DNA of 64,000 bases from Allobosea sp. CS1GBMeth4 (GCF_900185715.1 NZ_FYAS01000016.1:248001-312000), one strand, 5' to 3'; shown: positions 16,126 to 25,436, counted from the stretch's first letter. Notes: generated from the letters alone by a model not told the origin. Program-made: numbers and translations.

Positions 16126-16796
16126 GACGCCCTCGCGAAGCCACCGGCCGATCCGGCGAGCCGGGCCGCGAACGTGTCGGCGAGCGCGGCCAGCCTCTCC
16201 TGCGTCCGCTCCCGCGCCGTGGCGATCGCATTCTGCGGCCCCATGGTCGGCCCCTGTCCGACGACCGTGATCTCGCCGAGGCCGATGAAGCGCAGCGCCG
16301 CCTCGAGATAGGGCGTCGCCAGGTCCGGGCGGCCCCAGCTCGGTCCCTCGCTGTAGTCGCCGGCGCTGGCGACGATCGCCAGCGTCGGCCGCGCGCGCAG
16401 GAGCGGCGAATAGCCCCGCATCGGGTCGAAGCTGAAGGCGAGCCCGGGCTGCGTCACCAGGTCGATCCAGTGCTTGAGCTTGTAGGGGATGCCGAAGTTC
16501 CACATCGGCGTCGCGATCAGGACGAGATCGGCCGCGTCGAGGCGGGCGACCATCGCCTCGATCGTCCGCCACGCGGCGGCCTCGTGCGGCTCCAGATCGC
16601 GGCCGGCGAGCCGGGCGTATTTCGCCGCCAATGCGGCGCCGTCGAATTCCGGCAGCTCGGTTCGCCAGAGATCGAGGCTGTCGACCGCCAGGGCCGGCAG
16701 CTTGTCGCGCAGGCGCGACAGAAAGCCGCTCGCGGCGGCGAGCGAGACGGAATCGTTCGGCCTCGGCGAGGCCTGGATGAAGAGCAGTTTCGGCAT
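16122..16796 (-). CDS. azoR: FMN-dependent NADH-azoreductase/quinone reductase
   Basis: The 224-residue flavodoxin-like protein matches the AzoR family: 'LLFIQASPRPNDSVS' at the N-terminus for FMN phosphate binding, 'ADLVLIATPMWNFGIPYKLKHWID' (two motifs, TPMWNFGIP and LKHWID), and 'ASAGDYSEGPSWGRPD'. AzoR enzymes reduce quinones and azo compounds by two electrons. The start at 16796 (MPKLLFIQAS) is the family start. It is divergent from a LysR-family gene and co-directional with the SMR exporter, a layout typical of a small inducible detoxification unit. Confidence 0.9.
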   Translation of the reverse strand: MPKLLFIQASPRPNDSVSLAAASGFLSRLRDKLPALAVDSLDLWRTELPEFDGAALAAKYARLAGRDLEPHEAAAWRTIEAMVARLDAADLVLIATPMWNFGIPYKLKHWIDLVTQPGLAFSFDPMRGYSPLLRARPTLAIVASAGDYSEGPSWGRPDLATPYLEAALRFIGLGEITVVGQGPTMGPQNAIATARERTQERLAALADTFAARLAGSAGGFARAS

Positions 16797-16881
16797 CGGT
16801 CGGTCTCCGGCGGCGGCAGCATCGGCAGGTGCGGCCCGGGTCCGATTTGGATTGCGCCGGTGCAACAGGAAAGGCTTGCAG

Positions 16882-16908
16882 TGCGAACCGGTTTCGCATC
16901 AATGCGAA
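16882..16908. promoter_or_regulatory. Candidate LysR-type operator upstream of azoR/lysR
   Basis: A perfect dyad TGCGAA (16882-16887) / TTCGCA (16893-16898) with a 5-bp spacer is followed by a third half-site TGCGAA (16903-16908). It lies in the 115-bp divergent region and ends 3 bp before the lysR start. Position and T-N11-A form fit autoregulation by a LysR protein with control of azoR. Confidence 0.6.
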
Positions 16909-16911
16909 GTC

Positions 16912-17784
16912 ATGCTCACGCATGACGATCTCGCCCTCGTTCTCGCCATTGCCGAAGGCGGCAGGATGAAGCGCGCGGCGGAGGTTCTCCAGACCCATGC
17001 CGCCACGATCTACCGGCGGCTGGAGGCGCTCGAGCGCCGGATCGGCGGCCCGCTCTTCGAGCGACGGGACGGACGGCTCGTCCCCGCGGAGCGCGCCGAG
17101 GCGATCGTGGCGGCGGCGCGCGACGTCGCGAATCGGCTGGACACCCTGAACCGGCATGTCGCCGGCCAGGACGACCGGCTCTCCGGCACGCTCTCGATCA
17201 CCACGACGGATACGTTGCAGGCGCTGGCCATGCCCGTGATCGCTGCCTTCGGGCGCACCCATCCCGGCCTCGACCTGCGCGTCGGCATCGCCAATGCCAT
17301 GGCCGATCTCGGCCGCAACGAAGCGGACGTCGCCATCCGCCCGACACGCGCGCCGGGTGAGGCTCTGGTCGGCAGCCGGCTCGGCGCCTTCGACTATGCG
17401 GTCTACACCCGGGCGTCCCGCGCCCTGCCGGCACCCGTTGCGATGCTCACCGCCTCGGCGGGCTGGATCGTCTATGGCGGCGCGATCGCGCAGGCGCCGG
17501 CGGCGCGCTGGCTGGCGGAGACCGTGCCGGCGCAGAATCGCATCGCCACCGTCGACGCCATGCTGGCGGCGGCCCTGGCAGCGCGGAGCGGTGCCTATGC
17601 CTTGCTGCCGAGCTATCTCGGCGACGATCCCGTCTTCGGCCTCGCCCGGATCAGCCCGCCGATCGCGGCGCTGCGCTCTCAGGTCTGGCTGCTGACCCAT
17701 CCGGACCTGCGCCATGCCGCGAAGGTCCGAGCCTTCATGGACGGCGCCGGCAAGGCCTTGCGCAAGGTGCTGCGCGAAGCCTAG
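16912..17784 (+). CDS. LysR-family transcriptional regulator
   Basis: The 290-residue regulator has an N-terminal winged helix-turn-helix at about residues 3-60 ('LAIAEGGRMKRAAEVLQTHAAT', spanning both helices, and 'RRLEALERRIGGPLFER'), followed by a substrate-binding-like effector domain from about residue 85 ('LSGTLSITTTDTL'). The start at 16912 is chosen because MLTHDDLALVLAIAEGG matches LysR N-termini. It is divergent from azoR with a dyad in between, so azoR and the SMR gene are the likely targets. The effector cannot be read from the sequence. Confidence 0.9.
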   Translation: MLTHDDLALVLAIAEGGRMKRAAEVLQTHAATIYRRLEALERRIGGPLFERRDGRLVPAERAEAIVAAARDVANRLDTLNRHVAGQDDRLSGTLSITTTDTLQALAMPVIAAFGRTHPGLDLRVGIANAMADLGRNEADVAIRPTRAPGEALVGSRLGAFDYAVYTRASRALPAPVAMLTASAGWIVYGGAIAQAPAARWLAETVPAQNRIATVDAMLAAALAARSGAYALLPSYLGDDPVFGLARISPPIAALRSQVWLLTHPDLRHAAKVRAFMDGAGKALRKVLREA

Positions 17785-17798
17785 AGCACGCTGCGAAT

Positions 17799-18770
17799 CT
17801 AGGCGACGCCCAGCGCCAGCAGGTCGTGGACATGGACGAGGCCGACCGGCTTGTCGTCCGCATCGGCGACGATCAGCGCGGTGACGCGCAGCCGGTTGAC
17901 CGTCTCCAGCGCCTCGGCCGTGAGCGCGTCCGGCGCGATCCGGCGCGGTTCCCTGGTCATCACGTCGCGCGCCAGGCGCCCGCCCCAGCCGGCGCCGAGC
18001 TTGCGGCGCAGATCGCCGTCCGTGACGATTCCGGCGAGCCTGCCGTCCGCATCGATGACGATGGCGCAGCCGAAGCCCTTGGCGGTGATCATCGCGACGA
18101 CATCGGCCATCGCCGCGGTCTCGCCGACGATCGGCAGGCGCTCGCCGGCATGCATGATGGTCGCGACCGTCTTGAGCTGCGCACCCAGCTTGCCGCCGGG
18201 ATGGTAGACGTAGAAGTCCTGGCGCGAGAAGCCGCGCGCCTCGAGTAACGCGACCGCGAGCGCGTCGCCGAGCGCCATCTGCATCGTCGTCGAGGTCGTC
18301 GGTGCCAACCCGTTCGGGCAGGCCTCCTGCGCCTTCGGCAGCACCAGCGCGATGTCGGCCTCGCGGCCGAGCGCGCTGTCGCGATTGGCGGTGATCGCGA
18401 TCAGCCCGACGCGAAAGCGGCGGGGGTAGCCGACGATCGCCGAGAGCTCGACCGCCTCGCCCGACCAGGAGAGGGCGACGACGACGTCCTCGGGCTGCAC
18501 CATGCCGAGGTCGCCATGGCTCGCCTCGGCCGGATGGACGAAATGCGCCGGCGTTCCGGTCGAGGCCAGCGTCGCCGCGATCTTGCGGCCGACATGGCCG
18601 GACTTGCCCATGCCGGTGACGATGACGCGGCCGCTGGCGGCGCGGATCATCTCGACGGCGACGGCGAAGGGTTCGGCGAGGCCGTTGCCGATCGCCTCGT
18701 GCAGGGCGTCGAGCCCGGCGCGTTCGGTGGCGAGGGTGCGGAGGGCGGAGGCGCTGATGGTCGCGGTCAT
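17799..18770 (-). CDS. kdsD: D-arabinose 5-phosphate isomerase (KpsF/GutQ family)
   Basis: The enzyme converts ribulose 5-phosphate to arabinose 5-phosphate, the first committed step to Kdo for lipopolysaccharide. The 323-residue protein has an SIS sugar-isomerase domain (about residues 25-170; 'VIVTGMGKSGHVGRKIAATLASTG' is split between the binding loop GMGKSG and helix) and two CBS domains (about 195-323). 'HPAEASHGDLGMV' and 'ACPNGLAPTTSTT' are family motifs. The start at 18770 (MTATISASAL) is chosen on family length. Confidence 0.93.
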   Translation of the reverse strand: MTATISASALRTLATERAGLDALHEAIGNGLAEPFAVAVEMIRAASGRVIVTGMGKSGHVGRKIAATLASTGTPAHFVHPAEASHGDLGMVQPEDVVVALSWSGEAVELSAIVGYPRRFRVGLIAITANRDSALGREADIALVLPKAQEACPNGLAPTTSTTMQMALGDALAVALLEARGFSRQDFYVYHPGGKLGAQLKTVATIMHAGERLPIVGETAAMADVVAMITAKGFGCAIVIDADGRLAGIVTDGDLRRKLGAGWGGRLARDVMTREPRRIAPDALTAEALETVNRLRVTALIVADADDKPVGLVHVHDLLALGVA

Positions 18771-18919
18771 GGAGCGCGGCTCTAGCATGGCGGACGCCCG
18801 CCTGACCACCGGCGCGGCGGCGTTGACGCGGCATTAACCCTCTTCGTTCTAAGTCCGTTAACCATGCGCGCTTTCCCGGCGCGCGAGAGCCTTTGCCGCG
18901 CCGGAGCAGCGTCCGCCCC

Positions 18920-20473
18920 GTGTCCCGTTTCGCCCAGATCTGCTGGCTGGCCGGCGTCGCAGGCTGCTGCGGCGTCGCCGGGCTGACGTCCTGGTCCGGG
19001 CAGGCTGCGGCGCAGACGCAAGCAGCGGACATGGCGCGCTCGCGCCCCCCGGCCTTGCGGACCGGCACGCCCGATTATGTCGCGCAGAGGCAGAATCAGC
19101 CCGCAGGCGCCGCCTCGGCCTTGCCGGACGCCGCAGGTGAACCGATCGCCCCGCCTCGGGGCCGTTCCAGCGCGATCTCGCGCGCCCAGCCGCCGCGCGC
19201 CAGCCAGCCGGTCCAGTCCCCGCGCCTGCGCGGCGTCACCCAGCGCCAGTTCCATGCGCCGCAACCGGTGGTATCCAATCTGCCGCCGGAGCTTCCGCCG
19301 TCGCCCCAGCCGCGCCGGCGCCGGCCGCCGGAGGACGATCCTTACGCGCCGCTCGGCCTGCGCGTCGGCAACGTCGTGCTGCGCCCGGCCATCACCGGCT
19401 TCGGCGGCTATGACAGCAATCCCTCGCGCACGGCCGGCCAGGTCAAGGGCTCCCTGTTCAGCCGGGCGGAGGGCGAGCTCGGGATCCAGTCCGACTGGAA
19501 CGTCCACGAGCTCACCGGCCTGCTGCGCGGCGGCTACAGCCGCTACTACCGCGACGAGACCGCCTCCCGGCCGGATGCCGAGGGCAACATGTCGCTGCGC
19601 CTCGACGCGACGCGCGACACCCGCATCCTGCTCGAATCGCGCCTGCGCCTCGACACGCAGCGCCCGGGTTCGCCGGACCTGACCGCCGCCGTCCAGGGCC
19701 GGCCGATCACCTGGGCCTATGGCGGCGCGGCCGGCGTCACCCATGATTTCAACCGGCTGCAGCTCACCCTGCGCGGCGCGGTCGACCGCCAGGACTACGA
19801 GGACGCCGAACTGAGCAACGGCCAGAAGCTCAGCCAGGCCGACCGCAACCAGACGCAATACGGCCTGCGCCTGCGCGCCGCCTACGAGGTCACGCCCGGC
19901 TTCAAGCCGTTCATCCAGGGCGAGATCGACACCCGCCAATTCGACCAGAAGGTCGATTCCAGCGGCTATATGCGGTCCTCCGACGGCTACACCGCCCGTC
20001 TGGGCTCCAGCTTCGAGATCAGCCGCCTGCTCTCCGGCGAGGTCTCGGTCGGCTATCAGGACCGCAAATACGAGGATGGCAGGCTGAAGAACCTGCGCGG
20101 CATGGTCGGCGATGCCGCCATCCTGTGGACGCCGACCCCGCTGACCACGGTGACGCTGCGCGGCACCTCCGAGCTCGGCGACACCACCATCGCCGGCTCC
20201 AGCGGCACCACGGCACGGCGCGTCAATCTTGAAGTGGCGCACGCGCTGCGCCGCAACCTCACCGTCACCGGCTTCGCCAGCTATGGCCGCACCGACTATG
20301 AGGGCCAGGACCTGCGCGAGGACCTGTCGACCATCGGCGCACGGCTGGAATACAAGCTGACCCGGACCTTCTCGGTCCGCGCCAGCTTCACCCATGAGCG
20401 CCTGAACTCGACCAATCCCGGCTCGGACTACACCGCGAACGTCGCGCAGGTGGGGCTGCGGGTGCAGTTCTGA
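18920..20473 (+). CDS. Outer-membrane beta-barrel protein (BBP2-like)
   Basis: The product of about 517 residues begins at a GTG at 18920 (VSRFAQICWLAG...), which gives a signal peptide ending near 'GQAAAQ'; a TTG at 18893 is the alternative. Residues about 30-140 are Pro/Arg/Gln-rich and probably unstructured. The remainder consists of alternating beta-strands ('LRVGNVVLRPAITGFGGYDSN', residues in two strands; later 'GLRLRAAYEVTPGFKPF') and ends 'NVAQVGLRVQF' with the C-terminal Phe typical of barrel insertion. It resembles the putative beta-barrel porin 2 family; substrate unknown. Confidence 0.8.
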   Translation: MSRFAQICWLAGVAGCCGVAGLTSWSGQAAAQTQAADMARSRPPALRTGTPDYVAQRQNQPAGAASALPDAAGEPIAPPRGRSSAISRAQPPRASQPVQSPRLRGVTQRQFHAPQPVVSNLPPELPPSPQPRRRRPPEDDPYAPLGLRVGNVVLRPAITGFGGYDSNPSRTAGQVKGSLFSRAEGELGIQSDWNVHELTGLLRGGYSRYYRDETASRPDAEGNMSLRLDATRDTRILLESRLRLDTQRPGSPDLTAAVQGRPITWAYGGAAGVTHDFNRLQLTLRGAVDRQDYEDAELSNGQKLSQADRNQTQYGLRLRAAYEVTPGFKPFIQGEIDTRQFDQKVDSSGYMRSSDGYTARLGSSFEISRLLSGEVSVGYQDRKYEDGRLKNLRGMVGDAAILWTPTPLTTVTLRGTSELGDTTIAGSSGTTARRVNLEVAHALRRNLTVTGFASYGRTDYEGQDLREDLSTIGARLEYKLTRTFSVRASFTHERLNSTNPGSDYTANVAQVGLRVQF

Positions 20474-20488
20474 GGGCTCGGCGCGGCC

Positions 20489-21364
20489 TTATCGTTCCAG
20501 CAGCCGCTCGATCTCGCCGCGCAATTGCGGGCCGAGATCGCCGCGCTCCAGCGCATAGGCGATATTGGCGGCGAGGAAGCCGATCTTCGAGCCGGTGTCG
20601 TAGATGTCGCCGTCGAAGCGCACCGCGAAGAACTTCTCCTGCCGGGACAGCGCGATCATCGAATCCGTGAGCTGGATCTCGCCGCCCGCGCCCTTCTCCT
20701 GCCTGGCGAGCAGGTCGAAGATCGTCGGCTGCAGGATGTAGCGGCCGGTGATGTGCAGGTTCGACGGCGCCGTGCCCTTGGGCGGCTTCTCGACCATGCT
20801 GTGGATCTGCGAGACCTTGGCCCTGGCGTCGGCGACGCCGACGATGCCGTATTGATGGGTCTGGTCGTCGGGCACGGGGGCGACGGCGATATGGTTGCCG
20901 CCATGCTCCTCATAGGCCGCGATCATCTCGGCGAGGCAGCCCTTGCCGCCATGATGCAGCATGTCGGGCAGCAGCAGCGCGAAGGGTTCGTCGCCGACGA
21001 TGTCGCGCGCGCACCAGACGGCGTGGCCGAGGCCGAGCGGAGCCTGCTGGCGGGTGAAGCTCGCCGTGCCGGCGGCGGGCAGGTCGTGCTTGAGCGCCTC
21101 CAGCTCCTTGGTCTTGCCGCGCTTCGCCAGCGTGTCGTCGAGCTCGTAGGCAATGTCGAAATGGTCCTCGATCACGCCCTTGTTCCGGCCGGTGACGAAG
21201 ACGAAATGCTCGATCCCGGCGGCGCGCGCCTCGTCGACCACGTGCTGCACCACCGGCCGGTCGACGATCGTCAGCATCTCCTTCGGAATCGCCTTGGTGG
21301 CGGGCAGGAAACGGGTGCCGAGACCAGCGACGGGAAAGACCGCCTTGCGGATTTTCTTGATCAT
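20489..21364 (-). CDS. galU: UTP--glucose-1-phosphate uridylyltransferase
   Basis: GalU makes UDP-glucose from glucose 1-phosphate and UTP. The 291-residue product starts at 21364 (MIKKIRKAVFPVAG), the conserved start, followed by the nucleotidyltransferase signature GLGTRFLPATKAIPKEML. Further motifs are 'EARAAGIEHFVFVTGRNK', 'PLGLGHAVWCARD' and 'GEIQLTDSM'. UDP-glucose is the substrate for the neighbouring GalE and for glucans, so this region forms a sugar-nucleotide group, although galE is on the opposite strand. Confidence 0.97.
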   Translation of the reverse strand: MIKKIRKAVFPVAGLGTRFLPATKAIPKEMLTIVDRPVVQHVVDEARAAGIEHFVFVTGRNKGVIEDHFDIAYELDDTLAKRGKTKELEALKHDLPAAGTASFTRQQAPLGLGHAVWCARDIVGDEPFALLLPDMLHHGGKGCLAEMIAAYEEHGGNHIAVAPVPDDQTHQYGIVGVADARAKVSQIHSMVEKPPKGTAPSNLHITGRYILQPTIFDLLARQEKGAGGEIQLTDSMIALSRQEKFFAVRFDGDIYDTGSKIGFLAANIAYALERGDLGPQLRGEIERLLER

Positions 21365-21792
21365 GCGCGTCCATCTCGCGCGCCTTCGGCGCACGCCTGC
21401 TGAGGTCGGAGGGCTTTCGGGAGGAGCCGGCTTCGCCCCGTTCACGCCGGCCGTTCGAAGGCTGGCCCGCGATTCTGGCGAAAGCCGGGCCGGTCGGTTC
21501 TCGATACCAGCCGCGCCTTGCCGAGACGTCAACGCTTTCCGCCTCCGTCCGGCTTGCCGGGCTCGCCGTCATTCTTGCATGGCTTCACTACGGCGAAGCC
21601 GGAGATTAGCCATGCCTCGTCGCTAGCATGGTCCGCAAAAATGGAAACCACGTTTGCGACAAGAACATGCTCCAGGGGCTTGCTGCGCGACTTCTGATCG
21701 CGCGGCCGGAGCCGGCCGGGCGGGAAGCGTGTCAGGCTGGTTCGAACTGTCGTGATTCCGTTCTATGCCGACAGCGTGACGAGGAGACGAAG
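21365..21792. other. 428-bp divergent region between galU and galE
   Basis: No gene is supported here. It must hold the promoters of both genes. It contains a nested hairpin: outer arms GCATGGCT (21577-21584) / AGCCATGC (21608-21615) and inner arms GGCTTC (21581-21586) / GAAGCC (21595-21600), beginning CGTCATTCTTGCATGG in the style of the other intergenic repeats of this window. Confidence 0.6.
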
Positions 21793-22782
21793 ATGGCGAT
21801 TCTGGTTTCAGGCGGTGCCGGCTACATCGGCAGCCACATGGTCCTCGAGCTGCTCGACCGAGGCGAGACGGTGGTCGTGCTCGACGATCTCTCGACCGGC
21901 TTCTGGTGGGCGGTGCCGCAGGAGGCGACCTTCGTTCAGGGCGACATGGGCGACCAGGCGCTGGTCGAGCGCACCATCGCCCAGCACGGCATCAGCGAGA
22001 TCGCGCATTTCGCCGCGAAGATCGTGGTGCCGGACTCGGTGTCCGATCCGCTCGGCTACTACCACAACAACACCGTCAAGACGCGCGCCCTGCTGGAAAG
22101 CGCCGTGCGTGGCGGCGTCGAGCGCGTGATCTTCTCCTCGACCGCCGCCGTCTACGGCGAGCCGCCGGTCTCGCCGGTGCCGGAAGAGATCGCCCTCAAC
22201 CCGATCAATCCCTATGGCCGCTCCAAGCTGATGAGCGAATGGATGCTCGGCGACGTCGCCCGCGCCCATGGCCTGAGCTATGTGGCGCTGCGCTATTTCA
22301 ACGTCGCCGGAGCCGACCCCAAGGGGCGCTCGGGCCAGTCCAGCGCCAACGCCACCCATCTGATCAAGGTCGCGAGCCAGGCGGCGCTCGGCCAGCGCGC
22401 CGGACTTGACATATTCGGCACCGACTATGCGACGCCGGACGGCACCTGCATCCGCGACTACATCCACGTCACGGACCTCGCCCGCGCCCATCTGGCGGCG
22501 CTCGACCATCTCCGGGCCGGCGGAGGCAGCCTGACCCTGAACTGCGGCTATGGCCGCGGTTATTCGGTCAAGGAGGTGGTCGAGGTGGTGAAGGAGGTCT
22601 CGGGCGTCGATTTCCCGGTGCGGTTGTCGCCGCGCCGCGCCGGCGACCCCGCCTCGCTCGTCGCCAAGGCCGACCGCATCCGCGCCGAGCTCGGCTGGCG
22701 GCCGGAACATGACGATCTGACCGAGATCGTCACCCAGGCGCTGGCCTGGGAGGAAAGCCTGCGCAAGCGCAATGCGAGCTGA
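21793..22782 (+). CDS. galE: UDP-glucose 4-epimerase
   Basis: GalE interconverts UDP-glucose and UDP-galactose through a 4-keto intermediate. The 329-residue short-chain dehydrogenase-like protein has GGAGYIGSH for NAD binding at residues 6-14, the catalytic Ser-Thr region 'VIFSSTAAVYGEP', and the YxxxK motif in 'NPYGRSKLMSEW'. 'RYFNVAGADPKGRSGQ' and 'RDYIHVTDLARAH' are further family motifs. The ATG at 21793 is used because the Rossmann strand follows at once, with GAGGAGACGAAG as ribosome-binding region. Confidence 0.96.
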   Translation: MAILVSGGAGYIGSHMVLELLDRGETVVVLDDLSTGFWWAVPQEATFVQGDMGDQALVERTIAQHGISEIAHFAAKIVVPDSVSDPLGYYHNNTVKTRALLESAVRGGVERVIFSSTAAVYGEPPVSPVPEEIALNPINPYGRSKLMSEWMLGDVARAHGLSYVALRYFNVAGADPKGRSGQSSANATHLIKVASQAALGQRAGLDIFGTDYATPDGTCIRDYIHVTDLARAHLAALDHLRAGGGSLTLNCGYGRGYSVKEVVEVVKEVSGVDFPVRLSPRRAGDPASLVAKADRIRAELGWRPEHDDLTEIVTQALAWEESLRKRNAS

Positions 22783-22887
22783 CCCTTCGGGTTTGCGGCG
22801 CCCGGATTTGGCACGCCGTTAACCCATGGTTAACCTCGTTCGGGCGCTGTGGTGGACGCAACCAGCGCCCGAGCCAGAGGAGCAGCC

Positions 22888-24123
22888 ATGCGCCCCTTAA
22901 CCGTTCTCGCCTTCGCCGTGGCGCTCGGCCTCGGGCCGGCGCTCGCGCAGACGACGGGCTCGATCAATCCGGCGCGGGCGCAGGCAGCCAAGCCCGAAGC
23001 GCGCCCGGCCGCACCCGGCTTCGACGGCTTCCTGCGCACCCTCTGGCCGCAGGCGCAGGCGCGCGGCATCTCGCGCCGGACCTTCGACCTCGCCTTCCAG
23101 GGCCTGACGCCCGATCCCTCGATCGTGGCGCTGACGCGCAAGCAGTCCGAATTCGTCGCGCCGATCTGGAGCTATCTCAACAGCGCGGTCGGCGGCGCCC
23201 GCATCTCGCGCGGCCGCGAGATGCTCGAGGCCCATGCCGGCGTGCTGGCCCAGGCCGAGTCCCGCTACGGCGTGCCCCGGGAGATCATCCTCGGCATCTG
23301 GGGAATGGAGACCAATTACGGCTCGTTCAAGGGCGACAAGGACGTGATCCGCTCGCTCGCGACACTGGCGAACATCCGCTATCGCGGCGACTTCTTCCGC
23401 GACGAACTGCTGACCGCGCTCGAACTGATCGAGAAGGGCTATGTCGAGCGCGGCGAATTGCGCGGCTCTTGGGCCGGCGCGATGGGCCACACCCAGTTCA
23501 TGCCGTCGAGCTATCTGAAATACGCCGTCGACCAGACCGGCGACGGCCATGCCGACATCTGGACCTCGACCAGCGACGCCATCGCCTCGACCGCCAACTA
23601 TCTCAAGGGCTATGGCTGGATCCCCGGCCTGCCCTGGGGGATCGAGGTCGTGGTGCCGGAAGGCTTCGACCACAACCTTTATCGCGCCGGCTTCTCGGCC
23701 TTCCGCTCCGCCGGAGTGCGTCGCGCCGATGGCGGCGCGCTGCCCTCCTCCGGCGAGGCGCGGCTGTTCTATCCGGCCGGCCATACCGGCCCGGCCCTGC
23801 TGCTCACCGCGAATTTCGACGTGATCAAGAAGTACAACTCCTCGGACGCCTATGCGCTCGCGGTCGGCCATCTCGGCGACCGCATCATGGGCCGACCCGC
23901 TTTGCAGGGCGAATGGCCGCTGAAGGCGCCGCGCCTCGACAAGGCCGGGATCACCGACGTCCAGCGCCGGCTCAAGGGCCTCGGGCTCTACAGTCACGAC
24001 GCCGACGGGCGCATCGGCACCGGCACGCGCGAGGCGGTCAGGCAATACCAGCTGCGCGTCGGCATGCTTGCCGACGGCTATCCGACGCCGGCCCTGCTGG
24101 CGCGGATGAAGGCGCCACGCTGA
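22888..24123 (+). CDS. Lytic murein transglycosylase (MltB-type) with peptidoglycan-binding domain
   Basis: This periplasmic enzyme cleaves peptidoglycan glycan strands to 1,6-anhydro products. The 411-residue protein has a signal peptide (residues 1-21, ending 'GPALAQ'), an MltB-like catalytic domain with Glu141 in 'GIWGMETNYGSF' and 'GSWAGAMGHTQFMPSSYLKYA' (family motif, in two parts), and a C-terminal peptidoglycan-binding domain ('DVQRRLKGLGLYSHDADGRIG' region, about residues 350-408). The ATG at 22888 follows GAGGAGCAGCC. A gene for a secreted SGNH-like protein follows at 65 bp. Confidence 0.92.
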   Translation: MRPLTVLAFAVALGLGPALAQTTGSINPARAQAAKPEARPAAPGFDGFLRTLWPQAQARGISRRTFDLAFQGLTPDPSIVALTRKQSEFVAPIWSYLNSAVGGARISRGREMLEAHAGVLAQAESRYGVPREIILGIWGMETNYGSFKGDKDVIRSLATLANIRYRGDFFRDELLTALELIEKGYVERGELRGSWAGAMGHTQFMPSSYLKYAVDQTGDGHADIWTSTSDAIASTANYLKGYGWIPGLPWGIEVVVPEGFDHNLYRAGFSAFRSAGVRRADGGALPSSGEARLFYPAGHTGPALLLTANFDVIKKYNSSDAYALAVGHLGDRIMGRPALQGEWPLKAPRLDKAGITDVQRRLKGLGLYSHDADGRIGTGTREAVRQYQLRVGMLADGYPTPALLARMKAPR

Positions 24124-24188
24124 CGAAACGGGCGATCGCGACTATATTGGCCGGCGGCGCCTCCTGACCGGCGCCGATCGAGAGCACG

Positions 24189-25436
24189 ATGCGCGCGCGT
24201 TCGCTCTTCATGGTTCTGGCCTCGACCCTGCTCGTGCTTGCGACCGGCGGGCCGGTCTCGGTCGCGCAGAACCCGGTACCGCCGGGCCGGATCCCCTCGG
24301 CGCCGCCGCAGGGGCGCAGCCTGTTCAACCTGTTCTGGCAGATCCCGGAGCGGCCGGCGGCACAGCCGCGGCCGCAGCAGCGCCAGCGAGTCGCGCCGGC
24401 CCAGCGCCGGGCGCCGGCCCGGGTCGTCGTCCGCGACGATCCGGTCATCCCCAAGGTCGACGTCAACCACCATGTCCTCGTCATCGGCGACACGCTGGCC
24501 GGGCAGATCGCCGAAGGGCTGGAGGACAGCCTGGGCGATCGCGCCGACGTCGCGGTGCAGAGCAAGGCGAAGGCCGATAGCGGCCTGGTGCGCAGCGACT
24601 TCTACGACTGGCCCAAAGCGGCCGGGGAGCTCCTGGCGGCCGATGCCAAGGTGGTCGTCGGCGTCGTCATGCTCGGACCGAACGACCGTCAGGTGATCCG
24701 CGAGGGCGAGATCACGCACGAGCCGCTGAGCGAGCGCTGGCTCCAGCTCTACAGGGCGCGGATCGATGCCGTCGCCGCCACCTTCGGCGAAAGGCGCGTG
24801 CCGCTGATCTGGGTCGGCGCGCCGCCGATGCAGAATCCGCGGCTCTCCGCCGATCTGATCACGCTGAACGATCTCTTCCGCAAGGGCACGGAAGCGGCCG
24901 GCGGTCAGTTCGTCGACCTCTGGGGCGCCTATGTCGACGGTGAGAACCGCTACACCGCGACGGGCCCGGACGTGAACGGCCAGATCGCCAAGCTCCGGCT
25001 CGGCGACGGCGTGCACTTCACCAGGGCCGGCGCGCGCAAGGCCGCGCATTTCGTCGACGTCGTCATCCGCCGCATCCTGGAACAGACCCCGACTCAGAAC
25101 GTCATCGCGCTGCCGGCCCCCGCCGAGGCGGGCGGCACGCCTGGACCGGCACCGCAACCCGGCGACGTCGAGCGCCTGATCGAGCGCATGGTCAGCGGCG
25201 CGCCGGCCGAGCTGCCGCTCGTCCCGGTCGCCCCGCCGAGGCCGCTCGCCGGCCCGATCCTGCCCCTCACCGGTTCGCTTCCCGGCAGCGGCGGCGGCGC
25301 ACTGATCGCCTCGATCCAGGAGGCGCGCGGCCGGGGCGAGGTCGCGGCCCAGCTCGAGCGCATCTTCGGCCAGGGCATCGCGCCCGAACCGCGGCCGGGG
25401 CGGGCCGACGATTTCCGCTGGCCGCGGCCGAACTAG
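24189..25436 (+). CDS. DUF459-like SGNH-hydrolase-fold secreted protein with Thr in place of Ser
   Basis: The 415-residue protein has a signal peptide (about residues 1-26), a Pro/Arg/Gln-rich linker, and a central domain resembling the DUF459 branch of SGNH/GDSL hydrolases: block I 'VLVIGDTLAGQIAEGL', block III 'VVMLGPNDRQ', block V 'GDGVHFTRAGARK' with Asp273 and His276. In block I the usual nucleophilic Ser is Thr102, so activity cannot be assumed. A Pro-rich tail follows. These proteins are often linked to envelope or acyl-ester metabolism in Hyphomicrobiales. The next gene is convergent, 4 bp away. Confidence 0.75.
   Translation: MRARSLFMVLASTLLVLATGGPVSVAQNPVPPGRIPSAPPQGRSLFNLFWQIPERPAAQPRPQQRQRVAPAQRRAPARVVVRDDPVIPKVDVNHHVLVIGDTLAGQIAEGLEDSLGDRADVAVQSKAKADSGLVRSDFYDWPKAAGELLAADAKVVVGVVMLGPNDRQVIREGEITHEPLSERWLQLYRARIDAVAATFGERRVPLIWVGAPPMQNPRLSADLITLNDLFRKGTEAAGGQFVDLWGAYVDGENRYTATGPDVNGQIAKLRLGDGVHFTRAGARKAAHFVDVVIRRILEQTPTQNVIALPAPAEAGGTPGPAPQPGDVERLIERMVSGAPAELPLVPVAPPRPLAGPILPLTGSLPGSGGGALIASIQEARGRGEVAAQLERIFGQGIAPEPRPGRADDFRWPRPN

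Noticed and set aside
18823..18851. TTGACG with 17-bp spacing to GTTCTA upstream of the beta-barrel gene
   Set aside because: The -10 match is too weak to report as a promoter.
15799..19068. Open frame of 1089 codons on the minus strand spanning several genes
   Set aside because: Only its downstream end, from 16125, is real (the SMR exporter). The rest is out of frame with azoR and kdsD and antisense to lysR.
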